Shown here piece by piece: positions 1 to 13,900 of a stretch of DNA of 64,000 nucleotides. The notes under the pieces are model-generated. The model was not told the DNA's origin and made no database searches. It saw only the letters and a list, made by a program, of their open reading frames with translations. Source of the stretch: Dirofilaria immitis. Taxonomy: Eukaryota; Nematoda; Chromadorea; Rhabditida; Onchocercidae. The first letter of the stretch is position 1; each line of letters opens with the position of its first letter. Made by a program: the position numbers and the translations under genes. The DNA lies in assembly GCA_024305405.1 (NCBI GenBank), contig JAKNDB010000086.1, forward strand, positions 1,487,001 to 1,551,000. The letters run 5' to 3'.

Positions 1-1793
1 GAATAGACAATGTCCTGGAATTACCATTATTATGCAGTTCGATAGCTCTTAAGCCTTTTTAGCGGCACTACCGTGACCTCTCCAGGAAAAGGTCAAAGCC
101 ATCTTCTCCATCCTTCACTTATTTTTTCATTCCAATGCTGCAATCGCAAACAGATGACCTTTATTCCTCAAGGATATTAGTTTCTGACTCTGATGAGGAC
201 AATGCAGAAACAAGAAAGCAAACGTTTTATTGCATATTTCAGTAATTTCTCGCTCTTTTCAAAATTTAATTCTCATTTGATTCGTTTCAAAACATCGTTT
301 TTGAAAATTGAGGAAGAGTGAAGAGATTAGTAAAAATTGTAAAGCTTTCTTTCCTGAGTTTTTAGCGGACATTTGATTGACATTAGTTAAAGATTTTAAT
401 AGCTTTAGTAGCATGAATAAGCAAATCGTTTGATACCTTATCTTGGATTGGTTTCTTGAATTCGCTTTGATATGAATTATTTTTTATAGAGTCGAACAAT
501 TAATAATTGCAATGTAGTAATTAGAAATGAAAAAGAAAAGTCTTCTAAAATTCTGTTTAAAGTAGATTTACCGTACCAGCTTTTAAGCTTTTTGGATGAA
601 ATGGTTGCCAAGTGTAACAACACAGCTGTAGTCGAATAATGAAAAGATTAAACTGGGATTATGATAAAACCTTGCCCACAGATATTTTATTTTTAGCAGT
701 GAGATAGAGAGATAAAAAAACACATAACTTTCCGAAATCATAGAAGTGTAGTACGTCATTTTTTAATATTTCCGACGTCTAGACTACTTATTAGATAACG
801 ATAAATTTCAATTTTTTAGCTTTATTGCATGAACCAAGCATTGTAGACAAGTAGTTAGGAAGGAAATATTTGTTTAATATCAAAAGACATCTCTAGATTA
901 AATGCAGATAGCAATCCAAAGTAGTTAAAATATATGAGTTTTTATCTCTCTTCCTATTTATTTATTATTATTAATAAGATCAGGTTTGTTAACAGTTAAA
1001 TATCGTAAGATTGGGTAAATTGAAAAGAAACTTTTCATCTGTTTCATCTGTGTCACAGTAATCATTTAATTTTACTACTTAATACTGCAGCAGGCTAAAT
1101 ACATTTCAGATTTATTTTTACTATATTTAATATCACTCTACTGAAATAAAATGATCTAAAATAAATTTTAATCGTTCACAACTGATCAATTACCAACTAA
1201 ATCTTTAAGCAAAGTTTATTAGCTTTAGCCCAATTCACATTTCATTAATTAATAACATAAATTTACATTGCCTCATTGGGCAGATGGTTTCTCAAAGATC
1301 ACTAATATCTTCAGTGATAATTTATCACCAAAAAAGTGACGATGCGTTTTATCGATAGCGTTCAACGATCCCAATGGTGTACTAAGATGTTTTATATCCG
1401 GTGGGTTCACCATTTCGCAGATGACCTCATCTATTTTGTCACTCAATAAATGTTATGCAATTTGCATATAGATCGACCTCTTATTCTAGCTCTTGATCTT
1501 TTTGCGTATGAATTGGGTAACAAGTTGCACTTTCGTGACCAAAGAAAAAAGACAACAGAAATAGTCGTGCATTTGCAGTTCGAGAATATTATCCATCTTC
1601 CCAACAAATGACATAAAGATATAGGCTGTTGCACGCAAGCGAGTCCTTTCGAAAGGTCAACTCGGGGCGGGGTCAAGTTCCAACTCGAGCTTTTAGTTCT
1701 GTTACGCTCTTTTCCGTCCTATTCTGTTACTGTTTTCGAACTATAGTGACCACAGCAGTTGCAATTGTTGACCGAATTTCTTCTTATTCTCAG
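1..1793. other. 5' flank of the bZIP gene, no gene recognised
   Basis: I see no coding exon here. Two parts (about 1-180 and 1270-1790) are less AT-rich than their surroundings and carry several TGACCT/AGGTCA hexamers (74-79, 90-95, 155-160, 1422-1427, 1654-1659), including two copies of CAGATGACCT. By position this is the likely promoter region of the bZIP gene that follows. That role is inference. The stretch between them is plain AT-rich sequence. Confidence 0.4.
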
Positions 1794-1879
1794 GCGGCAC
1801 TTTAATCCTTTTCCATTCTCGATTTTTACAAATCTTTTGACCTTATTTCGGTGTAACTGTTCTGGAGAACGATCAAGGA

Positions 1880-3232
1880 ATGGATAGCTCAGCTTCTATT
1901 CATTTAAGAAATGCTTTAAGTGCTGTTCACAGTTCACAACTTATGCAAAAGTATATTAAATTATTTTTAAAAATTTTTTTCATTTGAAATGCAAAGTACA
2001 GTTTTCTATTTTTAAAATGGTAGTAGTGATTTTGTTTTATTTAAAAGTCAAATTCTAAATGAGAAATACTTCGAATTTCAAATCGAATTTTAGTAATGGT
2101 AAAAGATTATACCGTATGATACAACAACATTGACTGTCTCAAATTTGATAATTAGTTTCATACAGCATATCGTTTCTTTTCTGATGATCCAATCAAATTT
2201 CATTTCTTCTCAATAATTCCATATTTTTAATGAAATTTTCAGTAATGAAAAAGCGCCTTTGCCAATAGATTTAAATACGGCCCTTTCACTGTTGGCAAAG
2301 CCAGCTTCAGCTCTTCCAACATCACTCCCGCATTTCAGTCCATTTTCCTTCCCGGATCCAGCTACCCTCTTTGCATTTTCACAGCTTCGCTCTAATTTGC
2401 CGAATTATCAGACGGCGACGATAATATCCCCTTGCTATCTGCAACCGTCACAACTACAAATCCCATATCCACTCCTATCCTAGGTCCATCTCCCATTAAA
2501 CGGCTTAATCAGGAACATCAGTCAGTATCCAGCCCACCTTCCTGCTCTTCTTCATCGGTTACTTCGTCATGCAGTCCTCAGCAATCACCACATCGAAAAC
2601 AAGCAGCACCAGTACCTGATGATAAAAAGGTTTAAAATTTTTTAAAGTGCATAAATTTTTCAAAAAGAACAAAATTTTGTAAGACTCAAACATTTTTGAA
2701 ATAATTTCTTTTTTCCTAACATAATCATATTTTTCCGATTAAGGCCTGTAACTAAAGCTGTTCGAATGAATCTAAGATCATAGTATGAAGTCTATATGAG
2801 CAGACATCCAAGTCTAATTGTTTACAGGTGAGATTTACCCAATGATAATGTATGGTTGATTGTGTATTACTGCATTGACCATTGCTGTGCTAAAGCAACG
2901 ACCTCTGTCGACGTCTGCAATATTACGCAGATGACCTTTGCACGTCCTTTACATTATCTATCAGACATACAACTGTTGGCTTTATTCATTATTTATGCAG
3001 GCATGCCGCGCATTATGCGCAACAATCGTAGTTATCCTCAGTTCGATCCTTAAGGCTATTATCTTCTCTGGAAGACAGTTGTTGCTTTTGCTATAGCGCA
3101 AATTAAGCTAATGAAAAAAAAAGAAAAAACAGAAGTTAATTTATTGTATATCGGATAAGATACCATGTTACAGTAGACGGATCATATTTTATCATCTTGC
3201 AATAGCAATCAAGAATACAATGTTTATGTTAT

Positions 3233-3272
<40 letters not shown>

Positions 3273-4241
3273 GCATGTGTGTTGTATATACATGAACAGT
3301 ATCAGATGAATATATTCATATGATGTCCATTCAGAATTGATCTGATTGATCTATTTCATATCTAGATATTGGTCATTGATCAATGTTAAATATATTTACT
3401 CAATCAAGCAAAGTTTGAACAGAAGCGTTTTGTTTTGACCGAAAATGCCAATTCCATAAAGGCAACAGATGGGGTCATCATTATGAATAGCATTTCCTTT
3501 CATGCAAATCATGACGAATATACTTCATGCTTAAAGAGGAACCACAAAAGAGCGAATAGTTGGTCTAATTTGAGTACTCTCCGGAGACGAGTATTATGAT
3601 TTGGAAAATTTATTGTCATTTTTTATCGTTATTACTTATCGGGAGATCAATAAATTGTAATATACAAATTTCTTCTGGTTCAGTGAATTCGTTTGGAATA
3701 TCGAAAACACTGATCAGTTGCCCATCAACAAATTCGATATTTTTAGAAGTCATTGGAACTAAATTTTTACATCAAATATTTTGGTCTTAAATAGAAGCAG
3801 ATTTTTGGTAAGTTTAAAATTCTTAATTAATATCTCTAATTTCTAGATTATAAATATTGTTTTAGGATGAAGCTTACTACGAACGGCGGCGAAAAAACAA
3901 TGATGCAGCCAAAGATCAAGAGATGCACGGCGCCAAAAGAAGAAGCAGTTGCAGCAAGAGCAGCATTTTTGGAGCAGGTTCAGTCTATTTTAATATTTTA
4001 TTTAGTCTTAGTGGAAGTAATTTGCATTCTAGTTTTAGCTGTTTGATTCAGATGATTTCAGGAAAACATTCAACTCCGTAGCCAAGTTGTTTTATTGAAA
4101 AATGAAACGGCCAAGCTGCAACTTATGCTTTTCTCAAAGCCAGAATTGCTGGACCCAAAAATGTTATTAACAAGTCATATTTCGCATTCCAACATTTCCG
4201 AACAGCAACAACAACAGAAACCGGAATCTTCCGACATGTAG
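1880..4241 (+). CDS. PAR/CES-2-type bZIP transcription factor (frame-disrupted in this sequence)
   Basis: Four coding exons: 1880-1950, 2243-2629, 3866-3977 and 4062-4241. With three lost bases restored it would be about 250 residues. Residues up to about 150 are a low-complexity Pro/Ser-rich region with an acidic patch. The bZIP follows: the basic region is RRRKNNDAAKRSRDARRQK (about 160-178), then a leucine zipper through LEQENIQLR and LLKNETAKLQLML. The KNN-AAKRSRDARR signature is that of PAR-family factors (HLF, and CES-2/ATF-2 of C. elegans), which bind DNA as dimers in the nucleus. A strong acceptor (TTCTTATTCTCAG) ends at 1793, and the ATG at 1880 is the first after it. The frame breaks at a T-run (2396-2398) and at A-runs (3911-3913, 3935-3938). 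Adding one base at each gives exactly 38 codons for exon 3 and joins all phases. Which PAR member it is cannot be settled here. Confidence 0.88.
3232..3272. repeat. AT dinucleotide microsatellite in a bZIP intron
   Basis: About 20 AT steps with one G interruption, in the 1.2 kb intron between exons 2 and 3 of the bZIP gene. Confidence 0.9.
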
Positions 4242-4359
4242 TTTTCATAACGGAGGATATGAAGAAAGTCGGAAATATATATGAAGCATCAAAAATTCTA
4301 CATAGTCTTTGTTAAATTCAGATTTTAATGGTATGATATAAATGACTGATAAAGATGAA

Positions 4360-4365
4360 AATAAA
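4360..4365 (+). terminator. Candidate poly(A) signal of the bZIP gene
   Basis: AATAAA lies about 120 bases past the bZIP stop codon and is the first canonical hexamer on this strand after it. Use is inferred from position only. Confidence 0.4.
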
Positions 4366-7300
4366 AGTGAATGTTTTCAGATAATATTACAACCAATGCA
4401 ATCTAAACAAAATGCAGAAAATATGGTCAATATTTATTGAAAATCCAAAAATATTCAGCAATTCTCACTTTAAGTTAACTTGCGTTTAATTTATTTTAAG
4501 TGAAAAGTTTATAATGAGCCATAGAAATGCAATTACAGCTTAAAATCAAATGGAAAATGATGCAATTCAGTAAAATTTCATTAAATTTAGTTCAGTTTTA
4601 TATTACATCACACTACTGACGAAAAAGATGCTTCTAACATCTGCTTCAGTTGCATTAATTCCTCTTCAACAATTTTCAAGGTCTTTTAGAATCCATTGAT
4701 TCAATTGGGAATTGAGCTTGATTGAATTTGTTAATGAACTTTAGGAACTTGATGCTTTTATGTCTCAGTTGTGTTTTAACTCATAAATGCTTTCTCTTTC
4801 TAATATTCATTTGTAAATTTATTGGTTTTAACCAGTTGATATAAGCAATCTTATTTTATTTTAATGAAAAAGATATTATACCAGCAAAAAATATTGCAGG
4901 AATGATTCTGAATTTAAATTTTATTCGATTTTCTTAGAAGCCGCATAATTTCTAAAATATCAACATTAAAAATTATAATACATAAATCGATTATTTATTT
5001 CTTGTAAATAATTCAGAAGTTTATTTTCAGATGAAGCTATTTAGCGAAACATTAATCTCTGTTTGACAACAATAGGATTTAATAGAATTTATTCATCTAT
5101 TTTTTACAGCGAATTGTATGCTGTGCTAGAAGTAAATGTAAAAACATAAGCATAGTATAAAAAGACAAGATCTATCTCATCTGTAGGCAATTATAGATTT
5201 AGTTATTAGCTTTTATCCTTTACATTCTCGCATTACTTTTCATCTGCGTGATGCTTATAGACTTTTAGAATTTTTCTTTCCTTCTTTTCCGTTGCTTTTT
5301 GCGTATTATCTCAAATTTATATGAACCAGACAATTTTATAATATTTCCTTCCTTCGCATTTCAGTCACTCTCATATTCTATCTCAAGAATATCTGATGCA
5401 AAATATAAAATTCACTATAAGTTTGTTAAGAATTTTCATTCCTAAAGCACTCTTTATCATTTTTCATATTTGTAACTATTCGTATTTTTGAGAAAATGTC
5501 ATTCCAATTTTATATTAAAGAAATTACAAAAAATTTGTTTCAAAAATTTGAATAGCTTCTCTGTTGCCTATAATGCTGTGAATAATGAATTTTCGATCAT
5601 TTTGAAATAAATTCCTATAAAATTTCATTTCACTCATTTAAATTAACTTGTAAATATTATGCTAAAAACAAGAACTATAATTCTTGCGTAATAAATTAAA
5701 CCAGGAATAATTGCATACATTTCCGTATATTTGCATAAAGCAAACAGCAATTCAAAGACAGCCAATTCTGTTAAAACAAACAACACATAAATAGTACCAC
5801 CTACTGTTCAATAACAGTTACATATGCAAAACTTATATTATTTTTGAAATTTAACACTTTTCTCTTTAAAAATACATTCCTTATAACGAATATATATTCT
5901 CGAGCTTACTCGTATTCAAATCTAATATTATTTCACTATAAGTTAATCCATAGTATGATTCACAATAATGTGAAAGAAAGAAGTTAAATTACATGCTTTA
6001 AGATTGTTGACGAAGTTTTACTTCGACCCGTAAATTATACTTTTGTTCAGAAATGATGAGGATTCATTGGTACATTAGTCATATTAGTAATGTGCTGAAG
6101 AACTTGGGATAGTTGCTGTAACAAATGAAGTAACTATATGCACCAAAAGATAGGTGTAAACAAGTTCGGGATTATCCATCCATTTAAGCAACTTTTGCAA
6201 TAAACAAAAGATGCAGCTAAAGATGTAACAATTGTTGGAATTTATTTATCGATACTCTAAGGCAAGAGAGAGATGAGATTAAGTTGGCTTATTAATAGCA
6301 TCAGAAAGAATTTAACATTTCTATTCAAAAGCTGTTTAAATTTTATGCTGATTTCGACAGTAATCTTTCGATGAAATACTGATGAAATGCATATTCCACT
6401 GATGATAGTGTTATCATGAGCAAAAGAATCTGAACTTTTGTATTATATCATAACAAACTCATTAAAAATACACTCTAAAAAGTATATTCAATTTTATTAC
6501 AACACTGATAACATTTCTTGAGACTAGTTCTTACTGAAAATGCTACAAATAAATTTATTGATAAAAATTTCAATACATATCACGAAGTAAGGCTAGCCCA
6601 CTAAAGTCACTTAGATTTTCAGAGTGTTGCCTTCAATGTTACCATGTTCCATTAGTGCCATTATGTCGAACCTTTCATTCTAAATTGCATCCACTACCAT
6701 CAATGTAGCATTTTTGAAAAGACAATATACTGACTGATCACTATCATGTGTCTTATCTATGAAACGAACAACTAATTTATTTTACTGCAGCATGATTCAT
6801 TGTTTATCCTTCTCCATTTTATTTCATTAAATTCTAAATTCCTTTCATTTCATCTATTTCAATTCTAACTTTTAAATTTTCCGGTGATTAATCATTTGGA
6901 TTCGATTCTTATGAACTATTTCTTTGAATTTGCTAGCTTGTCTCTCTATTTTCTATTTAAATTCTTATAATATTCAAGTAAATTGCTTACAATAAATACT
7001 GCTATATTTGCTGTAATAATTGAGGCTTACTCATATTCCATCAATTCACTTCGCGATAGAAAAAATGAATGATCTGCAATCTCTTTTACAGATGTAATTA
7101 TATGTTTATCTTTAACATCAAAAAGTATAATAATTGAATATAAACGTTAAATTCCATACTTTAAATTTCTTAAAAATTGCCTACAGCAATTATATGAGAC
7201 TTTTCTCCTTTTAAAATTCATTAAAACATTTTGAAAATGAAGTTCAGGTATAAAACAGAAGCATAAAATAAACATCTGAAATTACAACTATAGTGACAGT

Positions 7301-8073
7301 GTCTCTAAATCGGATTCGCCTTAGTAAATTATTTCTTATGCAATTAATTACTTAACATTTCCTATTATTCAATGAAAAATACATATCTAAGTCTATCTAA
7401 GAATCCTTATCCATCATATTTGTCTTCACCGCATCATCAATATTTAAAAATTTTTTTCAATAATTTGCATTCTAAACTATTTTTTTTTTCAATATAAATA
7501 GTAAAAAGAGGAAAAGGTGGCAAAGAAAAAAACACGCGGTTTTATAAAATACTGTCAATGCAAGAGAATAAAATGAAGACAACGTTATAAATTTCTTACA
7601 ATTTTATTCGATAAAATCATCAATATTCTGCTTTATGAGAAATGGAAAAGAATGGACATAGCAATTTGGTACATCGCAGAAGTATCATCCGTTCACGCAT
7701 TTCCCGATGAAACCCTCTCGGGTAGTAAATGGAAAAATGAAAGAGAGAAATAAAACTATACATACATACATAGCAGCAATGACACTCTGTTGATATTGTG
7801 CAAACATTCTGATCCTTTCTATATACAACTCTGAAGCATCCTCAACCCTTCTCTCCTGTTGCCAGAAGGCTTTTTGTATGCACTGTCAACAATATGACCT
7901 TAAAGTAGTAGAGGTAAGGTAAGTGTGTTAATAAGATTATGGTAGATTTATATGAGCTGATAAATATTAGGTTTACAGAATAGTTTCCCAGTAACCTACC
8001 ATCATGCAAATCATGTGATATTTTTTATGATTTATGACAGCGCTTTACTTATATAAAATTTAATAATATTCAG
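4366..8073. other. Intergenic stretch, no gene recognised
   Basis: About 3.7 kb of AT-rich sequence full of stop codons in all frames. No exon, tRNA or mobile element could be supported. Its right end holds the presumed promoter of BCKDHB, including a TGACCT at 7895-7900. Confidence 0.5.
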
Positions 8074-8103
8074 TAATGGTTCCCAATTTAGTTATTAAAA
8101 ACG

Positions 8104-10922
8104 ATGGCGACAACTCGACATATTATGAAGTGGTTGATAAGTTTTGGAAAATTCCCTATACGATGTGCATCAGGCGTCGCATTTGTGCCCAGCCAAGCAG
8201 ATCCTTCCCTTGGTTTTTTATTTTTGTTTTCTTTTGCTTTCTTTTATGTAAAATGATATTAGTTGATATAGTGGAGCTTATTTACGGGAATATTTCACTT
8301 ACTGAAAAGGAACTTGGACATTGCACCTGAAATTCAATTAACTAATTTTAATGAATGAAAAAGTTAAGGTGGAACCAGCAAGATGAATTTATGCCAGGCG
8401 ATCAACAACGCAATTGATATCGCAATGGAAAGCGATTCGTCCGCATGTCTTTTGGTGAAGATGTTGCATTTGGTGGCGTTTTCCGATGTAGTGTTGGCTT
8501 GCAGGAGAAATATGGTCTGTAAATTCCACAATTACTAAATGTGAGAGTAAAACCCAGATGGAAATGGTACAGGAAGTTATGTATATTCATGAAAATCTTC
8601 GATTTCATTGTTGAGAAACTTTTGTTTGATGTCTTTATGCAGTCGCCTTTCATTAAATATTGTTAAAATTATATGGTGATTTCCAAAATATACATAAATA
8701 TAAATTGTTGCTGTTGATAATGAATTTAATTTCTTATAGTATTTAAATAGGAAATTATAAAATTCGTGTTTAAAATTAATTTAGGTTCTTTCGCTTGATC
8801 CAGATCTGAGTTTTTGATCGTGGATGCTACTTTTAATTATTAGGAGTATTTATTTTACAGGTAAAGATCGTGTCTTCAATACACCCATTTGCGAGCAAGG
8901 AATAGCTGGTTTTGGCATCGGTTTGGCAGTCTGTGGTTCGATTGCTATTGCCGAAATACAATTTGCTGATTACATATTTCCAGCTTTCGATCAGGTGATT
9001 TATCTTGAATTCGCAGATCTATAGACTTAATAAATTGTCAAGTATTTAAACCTTCAGGATGTTTTCTGTTAGTAGGGTTACATTTAATTAAAATATCAGC
9101 ATTTTCTCATTTCCATTCCTAAACAGCCTAATTCCGTTAAAATTGAACTTATACGAAGCTTTACAGATAACTTATCAATTTACGACATCTTTCATTATTG
9201 TATTTTTAGATTGTGAATGAAGCAGCCAAATATCGGTATAGAAGTGGAAATTTATTTAACTGCGGAAAATTGACAATAAGAACAACTTGGGGTGCTGTGG
9301 GTCATGGTGCTCTTTATCATTCACAAAGCCCTGAAGCTTATTTCACACATACGCCAGGTTTGAAGGTATGAATTGTTTGCTAAAAGTCTTGCATATGCGC
9401 AGGATGTCAATTTTACTTTCATCGGTTTTGAAATTCTCATTCCATTTAATTTTTATTCTTTTTTTTCCTTTTTAAACGTACCAAATGCCATTAGAAAGTA
9501 AAATTAAATGAAATAAATGATCCTGCAAATAATTTAAAGGAAAAATGCATTTTACATTTGCTTCTGCATTTCATTATTCTGATTCCTGAAAATAAGTTAT
9601 CAATTTTATATTCCGTTTGCTTGGAAAACTTTTTGAACATAAGAAGTTATATTTTAGGTGGTGGTTCCACGTGGACCGATTCAAGCGAAGGGTTTATTGT
9701 TGGCATGCATTCGAAACGAGAATCCATGTATATTTTTTGAACCAAAATTGCTATATCGTATTGCCCTTGAAGATGTTCCAGTCGAAGATTATGAGATTGA
9801 GCTTGAAAAAGCTGAAGTTGTTAAAGAAGGTTTAAAAAGTCTCTTTTTTTTTTTTTTTTAAATTCATTATCCTGATCATTGTTTCCAATGGCTGTTCGTT
9901 GTATGGTGTGGTAATTTTATGCTTTACAAATTTCCATTCAATCATTTATTACTGAAAGTTCTAATTTAAATTAGAAGTATTGATAATTCATTGAAAATTT
10001 CCATAAGATTTTGAAAATATAAAACTATTTTTGTTTTATACAAGTTACTTTATAACTTTTGTCTCTCCTTTAATTTGATATTTTCAAGTCATACATAATC
10101 ATATAGTAAATGTAATGAATGATATGTAGTCAAGACGACTAGGATTATTCTTTTATAGGGAAGGATGTAACAATTGTTAGCTGGGGTACTCAGTTACACG
10201 TTGCACTTGATGCTGTAGACATGATCGAGAAAGAAATTGGTGTCAACTGTGAAGTGATTGATTTGAGAACTCTGTTGCCATGGGATATTGACATGGTTAC
10301 ACAAGTTTGTTTAATTTTTTTCTATTTATCTTTGTTTCGTATATTACATGTGCTGCTATTGAGAATATGAAGAAATCCTCCTGTACGGTCACGGGATTTT
10401 TTCAAGATAAAAAATATTATTGTCGGTTTGACAGTTTGATTATTGTTGAGTTTAGAGTGTTAATAAAACTGGTCATCTAATAATAACACACGAAGCACCA
10501 ATCACTTCAGGATTCGCAGCCGAAATATCATCAAAAGTTCAGGTGAGTTATTAAATTATTAAGACCTATCAATTGCTGATTACTTTTTTGTTTGAAAAAT
10601 TGAAGAATTTAAAATTTTGATTTTAAATCTTTTGGAAATAACTTCGGTTAATAATTGGGAGATAATTTGCTTACTAGTTTTCTGAAGGACAAATCATATT
10701 CAGGTTATTTTCAAACATATTTCTGTTATGGAAAGCAAGTTTACAAGATTCATCCTAATAACACTGAAATATTCAGGAACGGTGTTTTTTCCACTTGGAG
10801 GCTCCAATTAGTCGTGTTTGCGGCTGGGATACGCCATTTCCGCACATTTTGAGCCATTTTATCTACCGACCAAGTGGCGCATAATAGAAGCCATCAAGAA
10901 ATTAATCAATTTCCAGCATTAA
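8104..10922 (+). CDS. BCKDHB: 2-oxoisovalerate dehydrogenase E1 beta subunit, mitochondrial (frame-disrupted in this sequence)
   Basis: This is the beta chain of the thiamine-diphosphate E1 of the branched-chain 2-oxoacid dehydrogenase complex, in the mitochondrial matrix, acting on 2-oxo acids from Val, Leu and Ile. Exons: 8104-8212, 8369-8514, 8861-8994, 9210-9365, 9658-9829, 10159-10304, 10456-10542, 10777-10922. About 365 residues after repair (human 392). The N-terminus [10 protein letters not shown] is basic and lacks acidic residues, like a matrix-targeting presequence. Family blocks seen: [81 protein letters not shown]. Frame breaks occur at T-runs 8450-8453 (inside the GEDVAFGG block) and 10847-10850 (before the C-terminal [11 protein letters not shown]). 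One added T at each restores both. The exon 1 donor (G/GTTTTT) is weak. Another ATG at 8076, out of frame, sits two bases after a likely acceptor. Confidence 0.95.
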
Positions 10923-10941
10923 TTTTTTTTTCACAAGTGTA

Positions 10942-10947
10942 AATAAA
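10942..10947 (+). terminator. Candidate poly(A) signal of BCKDHB
   Basis: AATAAA begins 20 bases after the restored stop codon (TAA, 10920-10922). Close, well-placed 3' signals are usual in nematodes. This also supports 10922 as the true end of the coding region rather than the premature in-frame stop near 10889. Confidence 0.6.
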
Positions 10948-13900
10948 GTAATGCACATTAATTTCGATGATCAACTCGCTATTGAAGATCAAAAAGCTTC
11001 TAAATTGATTAAGTAAATTCGAAGGTTGATTTTGAGATTGAAACGAAGTCATACTTAATTTTTTAGCTTTTTTCGCTTTTACTGAATTTTGTTAAATTCA
11101 TAATGTTCTGAAGGATATGTTATCATATATTTTCATGATTTTTATCATTCATGATTCGCTATATCACATTTTCACTTTTTCATAAATAAAATGCAATGTG
11201 ATGCCCTAGCGTATAATTCCTTATTTAGTTTTCGAATTAAAGTCTAATTTTGTATATTATTTGCAAAATTATTTAAAGCGAGCTTAAAAGGGGATATAAC
11301 ATTTAAAATCTGACAATTCATCAATAACCAGTTCTTCAAACTTTTCTTTTTCGAAGGCTTCGGGGATTTTATGTATCACATTTCTGATAATGCTCTTAAC
11401 TTGTTCATTCCATAATGAATGCGCAGTTGGAAACTTCCTTTTTGAAAGTGATTTTTCTATTTTGCCTCTTTGTTTATTTCACTTGAAATCTATTGTTTCA
11501 TGCAAGTTTCAGCTTATACTTATTTTTAAAGCACTCTAAGTCATTTCTGTAACTACTATATAAGACGTTCTTCAAAATTCATCCCACAAATTCTGCAAGT
11601 CATCTTTTTCTTCCATATTTATTTCAAAAACCTTTTTCTTTACCTTTAATTCGTTTCTCTTTTCCAACAGTGAAGATAAACTGAAAGCATATACTACTTC
11701 AATTGTATTATTATTTGAAAGTGCTTTCCCTCTGATTTTATCCCAACTCACTTTCATTTATTTTAGTTTTTTGTTTTTCGAGATTTAAAAATAATGGAAT
11801 GAGACAAAAGAAGAATTGTATAGATTACTGATGATAATCACTCACAATCATCTATATTTATATCCATTTAAGGACTAAAACATCATTGGATTTAAACGGC
11901 ATGCTAATCTATTCATTACAGCTTTTAGAAACTGAGATCAATATGAACTTCCTTTCCTATTCTTCAAAATTTACGATTGATTTGCTCTTTATTTACTTAG
12001 ATACAATTAGAGGAATACTTTGACTTAATAATTCGCAGTAACAGTCTTCATGATTAAAATACCAATAAATGTGCTTTCGCAGTTTTGCAGGCTTTCCATT
12101 TTCATCGAAATTTTATAAAAGATTGCAGGCAAATAGCTTACTTAACAAGTAGTTTACTTATCAAATTTTAATTGGTCATCCTAAATATATAGAAAGGAAA
12201 TAATTACTCATACAAAAATTCCAGTCAATCGCCTATTTCAAAAATTTCGATCGAGTGATTCTACCAATTATTTCGAAAAATTCAATCAATCGATTAATAA
12301 AGTAAATCTGACATACAGCACCGCACAGTACAATACAAGTGTCAATTAATTTTTCCTCAAATTTTTCAATGGAAGATTGCACTAGAAGATAAAGCTTCTT
12401 ACATTTTCTCCAAAAATAAATATAGATGTAAGTCTTTTGCAAACAATGAGAAATTGGAATGGTAAAGGTAAGTAAGTAAGTAAACAAAACCTACTCTTTC
12501 CTATACAAAGCCTCGAGAATAAGTCGGTGATGATTTTGTTTACGTCATTCATCCATTCGTCTGTCCCTTGCCGATGCATAATCAAACCATTCATGAATAA
12601 AAGATAACACTTTAATGAAGCAGCACTTTTGTAATGCTCTCCTAGCCACATGTCACTTGTCCTAGCATTGGTTAATAGTGGTGTGTCAGGCTTGAAGTAG
12701 CCGTAGACATTTTACTCTAATCAAGTTCTTGAAGAGTACAGGCAGATAGGTATCTCCTCTCATTTTACATATTTGTTTGATGAAGACAATTTTTCATGCA
12801 ACAGTAATATAACTTGGAAAAATGCGCAATGTCATAAGAGCAAAGAAAATACCTTTTAATTTCATTTCCTATAAAGATGACTGATAAGTTTTGTATTGAA
12901 TCTTTCAGTAATGCCTAATTGTTACTTATCATTATCTAATAGCAAGATTTCCTTTTGCGTTGACTTCAAATATAGCTAATATACTTTTTTTTGAAGTTAT
13001 TGAAGTAAAATTTCACCCATCTCATCCCTTTACCTTGTTGTATCCAGATATTTCCCATAGTATCATCGATTCCCATATGTATCCGTAATGCATGTCAAAG
13101 CCTCTACGAATTAAGGTGGATTTCTTCCTTATAAATCTAAGATTAAATTTAACTATCACAACAACAAATCATACTGCCATAAAAGTCATGCAAATTGTTT
13201 TAAAAATATGATCAAAATTCCTCAATTTCTCTTAATCCTGCTTACTTTAGCTTCATGCTGATTGTATCGTTTTTAAGAAATATTAAACTGTGAACACTTG
13301 CAAACCAGTGATGTTACAATTTTTTTATTAGTTTTATTTTTTAAATAAAATAGAAATTCCCAGAAAATCTTAACTTCTTTAGAGAAGAAAAGAATATCAT
13401 CGAAACATTGCTGTTGCAAAATAGTTCCTTAATAGAGCATTATGAATATGAATTTGATGCGATTAATGAAAAAACTGATTTTTTCCATCCTCCTCTTGGA
13501 TATCTTTCTTGATAGTGACGTTTGATTTTATCAATTCCAAAAGCTATCAGTGTTCAAAATTAGAGTCCTCGAACTCTTGAATTCAAAACTTTCTCTTCCC
13601 ATATCTTCCTTCAGTCTTCCTTTTCAAACAAATGCTAAACTTTTGACTATGTAAACGTCCAATCAGCCAATTTTTTTCGACCGGTTGTTTATCACTGATA
13701 TCGCAGATTAGTGAATTTAAAAACTGCCCAAAGAGAATTACTGGAAGGATAGGATATAATTTCATTAATCTGAAAAATACTACTACATACGCATAAGACT
13801 TTCTCATCATGTAACAGCATAAATAACTAAATATTCAAATAAATAACTAAACATTTAATATTTGTAAGGAAAAATCTAATATATTTGTATGTCAGCAAAC

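Noticed and set aside
3035..3056. tRNA T-arm-like AGTTCGATCC
   Set aside because: No acceptor stem, D-arm or anticodon arm can be folded around it.
12233..12651. Two overlapping - strand ORFs in the BCKDHB/TENT5 intergenic stretch
   Set aside because: No motif, no phased splice sites and ordinary AT-rich codon content.
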